Made by a program: the position numbers and the translations under genes. DNA of 64,000 nt from Lomentospora prolificans (Eukaryota > Ascomycota > Sordariomycetes > Microascales > Microascaceae). Within the stretch, counting starts at the first letter, position 1. Every line of letters starts with the position of its first letter. The stretch spans positions 682,001 through 746,000 of the forward strand of contig JARFXM010000003.1 of the NCBI GenBank assembly GCA_029532625.1, written 5' to 3'. The notes below the pieces were generated by a model. It was not told where the DNA came from. It searched no databases and was given only the letters and a program-made list of their open reading frames with translations. This document shows positions 57,419 through 64,000 of the stretch, piece by piece.

Positions 57419-58834
57419 ATGGCGCCCGCCCTCAAGATCCGCAACTACACGACGATACCGCTCGAGCTCAAAAAGGTCGAGCGCTTCAACGCCGAAAAGG
57501 TCAGCCGCGGCGACGCCCTCACCAACGTCAAGGGCGTCATCACTAGCTTCATCAACGCCACCGACTTCGCCACCAAGGAGCTCAAGCCCAAGGGCGACTC
57601 GCGCGAATCCCAGGACGTCTCGCACCGCGTCGAGCCGTTCCAGACCGCCAACACCGGCCTCCCCGCTGCCGAACCCAAGGTCGAGGTTCTGCGGCTCACG
57701 TTCGAGGGCAACGGGCACAGGTACCTCGCCAATGCCCCCGGGCCCCTGAACCACTCGCAGACCATGGAACGGCTCGACGGCGGTGCGGAGAAGTTCACCA
57801 CCGTGTACGTGGCGGGAGAGGGCCTGCTGGCCATCTTTTCGTCGTCGAAGCTGGAGGCGTGGATGGGGGAGCTGCACGATGACTTGCCTCTTTCGGTGCT
57901 GTCCATTCCCGGGACGCATAATAGCCCGACGTGCCATGTTGCGCTGCCTTCCGTGCGGTGTCAGGTTGCTGGAGTGCGCGAGCAGCTTGATAATGGAGTT
58001 CGCTTTTTGGATGTGAGGGTTTCTGCCGACCCAGACAATGACAACATGACTCTGGTGCATAGCGCGTTTCCCATTAGTCTCACGGGCAGCAAGTACTTTT
58101 CCGACCTCCTCGCCGAATGCTACGCCTTCCTCGAGGCGAACCCCAGCGAAGTCCTCCTCATGTCCGTCAAGCGCGAGGGAACGGGCCGAGGTTCGGACCA
58201 GCAAATGTCGCGCCACCTCAAGGGCCGCTTCATCAACCGCAACCAAGCCCGCTGGATCACCTCGGAACACATCCCCTCCCTCGGCGAGGCCCGCGGCAAG
58301 ATCGTCCTGGTGCGGCGGTTCGTAGTCGACAACGACGTGCGCAAGGAGTCGGGCGGCTCGTTTGGCATCGACGCGCAGTCGTGGCCCGATAACTGCGAGG
58401 ACGGCACCGTGGGCGGCGGGCTCATCCGCGTGCAGGACTTTTACGAGATTGACCAGAGCACCAACATTGAGAAGAAGATTTCCTTTAGCTGCGCGCAGCT
58501 GGAGCGCGCGGCGGCGCTGCGGCACGAGAGGTGTGCTCCCGCGCAGAGGGACAGGGCCAAGGATAAGGACATTCCGTTCTTTGTTAATTTTTTGACGGCG
58601 AGCAACTTTTTTAATGCTACGTGCTGGCCGGAGCGCATTGCTGCCAAGGTGAATCCAAGGGTTATCGAGTATCTGTGCACGAGGCACGGCATCGAGGGTA
58701 AAGGGGAGAAGGGGCTTGCTGTGGGCGATGCTGGGACGGGGATCGTGGTGACGGATTGGGTGGGTGCGCATGGGGATTGGGATTTGATCCGGTGCGTGGT
58801 GGGTATGAATGCAAGGTTGATTGGGCAGAAGTAG
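57419..58834 (+). CDS. PI-PLC X-domain-like phosphodiesterase
   Basis: A single exon encodes 471 aa. The fold cleaves phosphoinositides or GPI through two catalytic histidines. They are visible as His167 in SIPGTHNS (162-169) and His214 in LVHSAFP, with FLDVR (196-200) between them and SEVLLMSVKREG (243-254) after. The first about 140 residues form a separate beta-rich N-terminal region (LKIRNYTTIPLELKKVERF) found in fungal relatives but of unknown role. There is no Y, C2, EF-hand or PH domain, so it is a bacterial-type single-X enzyme, and there is no signal peptide, which suggests an intracellular site. It sits about 1 kb downstream of the HET gene in the same direction. Confidence 0.82.
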   Translation: MAPALKIRNYTTIPLELKKVERFNAEKVSRGDALTNVKGVITSFINATDFATKELKPKGDSRESQDVSHRVEPFQTANTGLPAAEPKVEVLRLTFEGNGHRYLANAPGPLNHSQTMERLDGGAEKFTTVYVAGEGLLAIFSSSKLEAWMGELHDDLPLSVLSIPGTHNSPTCHVALPSVRCQVAGVREQLDNGVRFLDVRVSADPDNDNMTLVHSAFPISLTGSKYFSDLLAECYAFLEANPSEVLLMSVKREGTGRGSDQQMSRHLKGRFINRNQARWITSEHIPSLGEARGKIVLVRRFVVDNDVRKESGGSFGIDAQSWPDNCEDGTVGGGLIRVQDFYEIDQSTNIEKKISFSCAQLERAAALRHERCAPAQRDRAKDKDIPFFVNFLTASNFFNATCWPERIAAKVNPRVIEYLCTRHGIEGKGEKGLAVGDAGTGIVVTDWVGAHGDWDLIRCVVGMNARLIGQK

Positions 58835-59382
58835 ACATGTTTCACAGAGATTTGTGTTTCCCTTTTCTTTGGTATATATAGAGAGTGCTGGGCTTGGATT
58901 TTTGTTTCAAGATATCTGGAGTCGGGGTCTGGGAAAACTCGGTGTGAGTCCGTAAGTCGCTCGCTCGATTCATCGGTTATCCATGCATGTGACGACAAGG
59001 TGGTTTGATTAGCAACTAGAGTACAGGAAGCGTATTTTGGGGGACTCATCGTTAGATATACCACACACATGTCTTTTGGAATCCTGCAAAATACTACGAA
59101 CCCTGGGTGAGTTTAGTTTGTTTTGGTCCGAGTGCATGGTTGCACCAAGACAATGTTTTCCTGTTGAATCTTTTGGTATCTCATTTTCTATCTGGCGCTA
59201 TTAGCTAGTTCCTGTTGGATACTTTTTTTCTTTTTTTTTCTTTCTGGGTTCCCTTTTTTTGTAGTGACTATGTTTCTTTTCTATAATGCAAACGCTTCCG
59301 GCCTCTCTTGGTCTTCTAGTTTTCGTTCAGCCTCGGGATTCCTTGACCTTGATCAGTCGCCTCCATCAAAAGTCTACTATAA
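58835..59382. other. Convergent intergenic region, PLC-like/MTD1 3' ends
   Basis: 548 bp of T-rich 3' flank (runs at 59224-59242) shared by two converging genes; nothing else is seen. Confidence 0.5.
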
Positions 59383-60529
59383 TCAGGACTCGGTCTTGGG
59401 GGGTTCGCTGGGTTGCCTGTTGTCGATAAGACGCTAGAGGGAGCCAATTAGCCAGGATTCGACAGAGTGGGATGTAAGTAACGTACCAAGAGATTCCTCA
59501 GCAACACGGCAATGGTAACCTTGCCGACAGAGGGCACATATATCGAGGCCTTCTCCTTGATCGCGGGGCCGTCAAAATTGCGATACGACGAGAAGTTGAT
59601 GCAGACGGCGCCGTCCCTGATGAGTTCGGTGTTGACCTTGTAGTTCTCGCTCGGCACACCGCTAATAATAACATCGCTCAAGGGCAAGCAGTTCTCCACG
59701 GACCAGCCTTCCTTGTCCAGGACCTGATGGCGGGGCTGCTTGATGCCCTGGCCACGAGTAAAGACCTGGACGCCGGTGATATCGACCGAGTAGACGGTGG
59801 CGCCGTCATTGGCGAGCAGGGCGGCGAGCGGACGGCCGTTGACCTCGGAGCGGTTGATGACGGTGATGGTCTTTCCAAAGAGGCGGTTGCCGTAGGGAAG
59901 GATGGAGTTGTAGATCTGGAGATACTCGAGGATCTTGACGATCGCGAGCGGGGTGCAGGGGAGGAGGGACTTTTTGAGGTTGGCGGGGGGGTCGAGGAAG
60001 CGGACGTTGTAGTACATGTTCTGGAGGTGGGTGTGGCAGAGGCCCTCGACGTCCTTGGAGAGGGCGACGGTCTCTTGGATGTACTTGTCATGGGTCGGGT
60101 TGCTCTGGAAGATGGGGTAGTAGACAATGGTGCCGTCGACGGCTGAGTCTTGGTTGGCGCTCATGATTTCGTCTTCGAGGAGTTCCTTGTCGACGGTGCG
60201 AAGGTCAAACTTGAAGCCGCTGTTCGAGGTTGAGTCACGCAAGAGGTTAGATGACACTTGCGCAGGCGCAACAGAGAGGGGATAGAGTCGCAAACACAAG
60301 GACGACAAGCACAGGGCACTCACTTTTCTTCGCATGTCTTCTTGGACCACTCAGCGTACTTGACGGCGTGCGGGTCGTCGTTTGCGAGGAAAGCTGCGAG
60401 CTGCGGCTGCGGCATACCCTTGTTCTGCATCTCCTCGAGGGTCTGCTTGACCTCTGCGAGGAGGTTCTTGGCGATGGTCTCGGCCATGACGACCTTGCAG
60501 GTCTTGGGGACGGGGGTAGCTTCTGCCAT
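59383..60529 (-). CDS. mtd1: NAD-dependent methylenetetrahydrofolate dehydrogenase
   Basis: Three exons (60529-60324, 60219-59487, 59433-59383) give 329 aa. Mtd1 oxidises 5,10-methylene-THF to methenyl-THF in the cytosol and so links one-carbon units to purine synthesis. Landmarks are the N-terminal AETIAKNLLAEVKQ, VKYAEWSKKTCEE, the mid-region SLLPCTPLAIVKILEY, GKTITVINRSEVNGRPLAALL (partly quoted) at the start of the dinucleotide-binding domain, and YVPSVGKVTIAVLLRNLL. Without the last intron (GTACGT..CTCTAG) the frame would read on as VRYLHPTLSNPG. Splicing gives RLIDNRQP, which continues the conserved NLL helix better, so I prefer the 51-bp third exon. Identification is firm; the extreme C-terminus is a prediction. 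Confidence 0.92.
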
Positions 60530-62111
60530 TCTGACGAGTGTGTGATGTATGCGCGCGCGCAAATGGTAGGCTCGGCGAGCTAGAGGGGATCGAAGCGAGG
60601 CAAAAACGAAAGGGGAGAGCTCTATTGCTTGGGGTGCCAAGCGGGATTTGGAGAGGGTGGGCAAAAAAAAGTTGCGCGTACACTTTCTTTCTTTCTTTTT
60701 TTTTTTCTTTTTTTTTCTTTCTTTTTCTTTTTTTGCACACAGGCGCAGGAACAAGGTCTCTTGCTGGCTGTTGATTTCAATGGTGGGGTTTCCGATCCGG
60801 AACGAGGGGCAGCGAAGAGAAAAGTGAGGAGCTAAAGAAATAAAAATGGATGCTGCTGGCGCTAGACTTGGAGGGCGCTAGTTTGAGTTTTACTGGGACC
60901 GGTAACGGCAAGCGTGGTTGAACAAGGGAGTCATCGTCGACAAGTTTGGGAGATGGCGGGGTGCGTGTGTGTGTGTGTGTTTGGGAAGAACATGACGGCA
61001 TCGGGGGGTTGTGGTTTTACTCTCTATATAATGCCTCCAGCGTTGGAAAAGTCAATGAGCCGGAAATATAATTATCTAGACTCAATCGACTCCGGACGGA
61101 GCGGGAGGATGTGTACCCCTCCCATAGCTTCCCCATCCAAGAAAAGTGTGTGTAAGTATTAAGAGATACTCCCGAAACTCCAACGATCCATGAATGTTTG
61201 GATCTCGAACTGCCGTTCCGCGCAAAGCGGCGGCGGAAAAAAAGAAAAAAAAAAAGGTCACAGCCAGAAAAGGAGAGGAAAGAAAATCTGTCGGCCCCGA
61301 AATCGTTTCAATGGCGGAAAGTTGGGACTAGATTCAGCCAGTCATAGGCAAGATCCGTCCAATCGGTAGTGGAAAGTTAATAATGTTGCCCTCCGAAATC
61401 GTCCTCTTGAATGTTGGATGTATAATATTATTAACAAGGAAAGACAGACACAAGACAAGAAGGCCCAACGCACCGCCACAAAAGGAGGGGCATTTAGAAA
61501 AGTGCGGCGCAGGTCGCCTTCAAGTGCTGCGAATTGGCACCGTCATAGCACGTTGACCTCAGGACTGTGCGGGGTAGTTGCATCAAATGATGAGGCCCAA
61601 TTGCCAGGCCTGTGCCTGGCTGGCTGCTTCCATTGACAAGGTCGTGCTCAGCGCCAGACTCAGCAGCGTAGCCCCACTACGTCTGTTCCCATCCCACTAT
61701 TCGGCGCGCTGTGGGAAATAGACGGGAACTCACCTCAAATTGATTCATGCGTTTTGCTGATAACATCATCGTCGATAAGAATTTCGGCAGGAAATTACTA
61801 AGAATCGCAGAGGCTCCAGGCGCGATTTGCGAGACATCAATCGATAACCACGACACGAGCACTGGGCTGAAGGGGCAGTTTCTTCATAGGATAATTGCGC
61901 TCGAAAGGTTCATGTTACCCTTGCCGACCTATCCTCTTTTCTCTTTCACTTTGCGTACCATGCTGAAGCCCTGCGCATTCACTCTTACCGGCTCGCTTCA
62001 TGTATGACCGACCTCACACCTCATACTCAACCGACCCGACAGACCTCCCCTCAACTAGTTGATACTCCTGCATTGTGCTGCGCGCTCGACGAAACCTGCC
62101 CGCCTCTCACC
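60530..62111. promoter_or_regulatory. Divergent promoter region MTD1/MMS19
   Basis: 1.58 kb between divergent start codons. On the MTD1 side, an extended T/C tract (60684-60736) and a GT dinucleotide repeat (60965-60981) are seen. 61170-61640 has no recognisable gene. The MMS19 side is a moderately C/T-rich leader. An in-frame upstream ATG at 62004 exists but is not preferred. Confidence 0.5.
60684..60736. repeat. Pyrimidine (TTTC) microsatellite-like tract
   Basis: Almost pure T with interspersed C in CTTT units, in the MTD1 leader (A/G-rich on the transcribed minus strand). A (GT)n run lies 230 bp further on at 60965-60981. Confidence 0.7.
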
Positions 62112-64000
62112 ATGGGTGACTTCCACCAATTAGCCCTCCAGTTCGTCCTAACGGACGATGCTGATGATGCCCGAGATCAGATCGCCGATAAGGCGGCAAA
62201 CCGTATGCAAACTCGATCTCCTTTCTTAGGTGGAACTATATAAAACTAACATTGATCTCAGTAATAAGGAGCTCGCCAGCAAACACCCACCCCGTTGCGA
62301 GATGGGTCGAGTCTATTCGGCCATGGATGCCGGGGAACGAAGACGCTGAGGTAGGAGACGGTGGAGAAGGCTCCAAGGGAGACATTATTGCTCGAGCTAA
62401 AGGTAAGATGAACCTCGAAGAAGCCAAAATAACTCTATGCTGACTTTGCCTTCTAGCCCTCGAGTTCCTTGCCACTACTCTAGAAAGGCTGGACAAGGAT
62501 ACCTTGATTGCTTCTCACAGTAAGTTCTTTCAATTGCAGTGGCTATGAAGCTTTTACTAACCTTGCTGTCATAGTCAAGTTACTAGTTGCCTTCTTTGGT
62601 GCCATGTTCAGTGTGGACCACAAAGCTGGCATTCTTGCTTCAGCTAAAGCTCTCACAACCATCACCTCCATGAAAGTCTTCCCCGCGTCCACTGGCCATG
62701 ACATCATTAAAAAAGTCTGCGCCATGGGGAATGATTTCACAAAGCAGGTGGCCGTGACTCGGCTTGCCATATTCGATCTCTTTGAGCGGCTAGTGTCGGA
62801 TCCCAGGGTGACTCGAGATTTGAAGCAGCGCCATAGCGATTACGATTTCATGATCGATATGCTAGATCTCTTTGGCAATGAGAGGGACCCCAAGAATTTG
62901 ATAACGTGGTTCTCCATCTTGGAGACATTCCTCTCCAATTACGAGCCTTCGCCCGAGTTAACTGAAAAGATATTCACCGCTTACTCGGCCTACTTCCCCA
63001 TCTCCCTCAGGACGTCCCGCCACCCTTCAGGCATTACTGCTGACGACCTCAAGTTGGCCCTCCGATCATGCTTTGCAGCGGATGACCGGGTTGCCTCTCA
63101 TGCCGTGCCATACCTTATACAAAAGCTGAACCAGGGCGATGGAGTCACTGTGGACGTTAAACTTGATATACTGAGGACGCTGAAGGAGTGTGTTGTGCGC
63201 TACAAGGATCCCACAAACTCTGTCGAACCATACGTGACTAAGATATGGAACTGCCTCAAGTACGAAGTGCGGAACGGAGAAGTCACCGAGACCATTAACA
63301 CGACCCTTGAAGTTATTCGTGCCATGACTGGCAAGCTGACTGGGGAGCCTCTGCGCAACTTCATCTTGACCGTTCTGAGGGAGTGTACGGATGATCTATC
63401 TAACCCAACTTTTGCCGAAAAGGCGGGCAAGCTCCTGGTTTGCACTGCGAGTGCCACGCCGGGTGCTTTTGTATTGATAGTTGCGCCTACCGTGAAGCAT
63501 ACTGTGGAGGATCTACGCCATGCGAAAGCCAGGGATCACAAACGAGATCTCCTTGCGCTTCTGAACTCTATTCTTGAGGTTCGGTCCCTGTTTGTTGGAG
63601 AAAAGGTGGAGCTCGCTGTCGAAGATAAGGACTCGATGCAGTCGACAGAATCCGTCCTTCACTCGCTGTACGGCGATGCATACAAGCCGAACCTGCATGC
63701 CGACCCCGTTGTGTCGAGGAAGGCGGTGGAAGGAATGGGTCTACTAGCAAGTCAGACTTCTGTCGCTTCTCCCGATGCACTACTCCTAGAGGAAGAAGCC
63801 TGCAGTTCGATATCCTCGACGCTCATCGACCTCTTGACGGACCGAGTAAGTGATGTCGTGGACGATACGGTTGTGGCACTGCAAAAAGTGGTCATGGCGT
63901 GGCCAGACGCCTTTGACGCACTCCTCAGCCGAGTTATCGAAGTTATCAAGACTCTGGACGCTACCGACGATTCTGTCGACTATCTCGTACGGCTTACTTC
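62112..64000 (+). CDS. mms19: MMS19 (MET18) cytosolic Fe-S assembly/DNA repair protein, 5' part
   Basis: Four exons are visible (62112-62202, 62262-62402, 62457-62519, 62575 to the window end). They give about 570 residues with the frame still open at 64000. MMS19 is the HEAT-repeat adaptor of the cytosolic iron-sulfur targeting complex. It loads Fe-S clusters onto helicases and polymerases, hence its repair and methionine phenotypes. Recognisable blocks are MGDFHQLALQFVL, ALEFLATTLERLDKDTL, KLLVAFFGAMFSVDHKAGI, AYFPISLRTS, SGITADDLKLALRSCF and IWNCLKYEVRNGE. The first intron donor is taken as GTATGC at 62203 with branch CTAAC near 62247; the alternative donor at 62230 (GTGGAA) is weaker. The ATG at 62112 is chosen over 62004 because it starts the conserved N-terminus. 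Confidence 0.9.

Noticed and set aside
57407..58771. 454-codon minus-strand open frame
   Set aside because: Shadow of the GC-rich third positions of the PLC-like gene, whose catalytic motifs are on the plus strand.
1..64000. CRISPR arrays, bacterial operons, rRNA genes
   Set aside because: None seen; the window is spliced fungal nuclear DNA.

Overview
This window is nuclear DNA from a filamentous ascomycete, most probably a Sordariomycete. The support is many short introns (about 50-210 bp) with GT..AG ends and CTAAC-type branch sites, gene spacing of 0.5-3 kb, and recognisable fungal genes: MPH1, MEX67, GPN3, S-adenosylmethionine synthetase, MTD1, MMS19, a HET-domain protein and DUF7029/DUF7223-type secreted proteins. 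I cannot name the species from sequence alone.

Layout. 1-8.8 kb: the tail of an unidentified gene, then the divergent pair MPH1 (minus) and MEX67 (plus), which share a 0.9 kb promoter. 8.8-38.8 kb: a gene-poor accessory region. Its intact genes are a three-exon coiled-coil protein (12.1-12.8), a secreted heme-thiolate peroxidase (16.8-17.9), an HSL-type alpha/beta hydrolase (19.9-20.9), a 14-TMS-type MFS transporter (25.4-27.1) and a secreted DUF7029/DUF7223-type protein with an 11-residue repeat (28.9-31.0). Between them lie AT-rich DNA, a probable retroelement remnant, ankyrin-like gene remnants, a broken LaeA-like methyltransferase, an unrecognised broken gene and a diverged 160-bp tandem duplication. 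31.0-38.8 kb has no gene I can confirm. 38.8-64 kb: mostly core genes again. These are a kelch-like single-pass membrane protein, a two-TM Apq12-like protein, GPN3, S-adenosylmethionine synthetase, a low-complexity N/Q/G/S-rich protein, a HET protein with a long Q/Y/P-rich N-terminus, a PI-PLC-X-like protein, MTD1, and the 5' part of MMS19, which runs off the window.

How the genes relate. The flanks are housekeeping: DNA repair helicase, mRNA export, RNA polymerase assembly GTPase, one-carbon metabolism (S-adenosylmethionine synthetase and MTD1 lie about 10.6 kb apart) and Fe-S/repair (MMS19). The accessory interval carries secreted or detoxification-type functions (peroxidase, hydrolase, efflux pump, secreted repeat protein) among decayed genes, as expected for a rapidly turning-over insertion between conserved neighbours. 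The most unusual coding features are the 11-mer repeat inside the secreted protein and the prion-like composition of the HET protein's N-terminal third.
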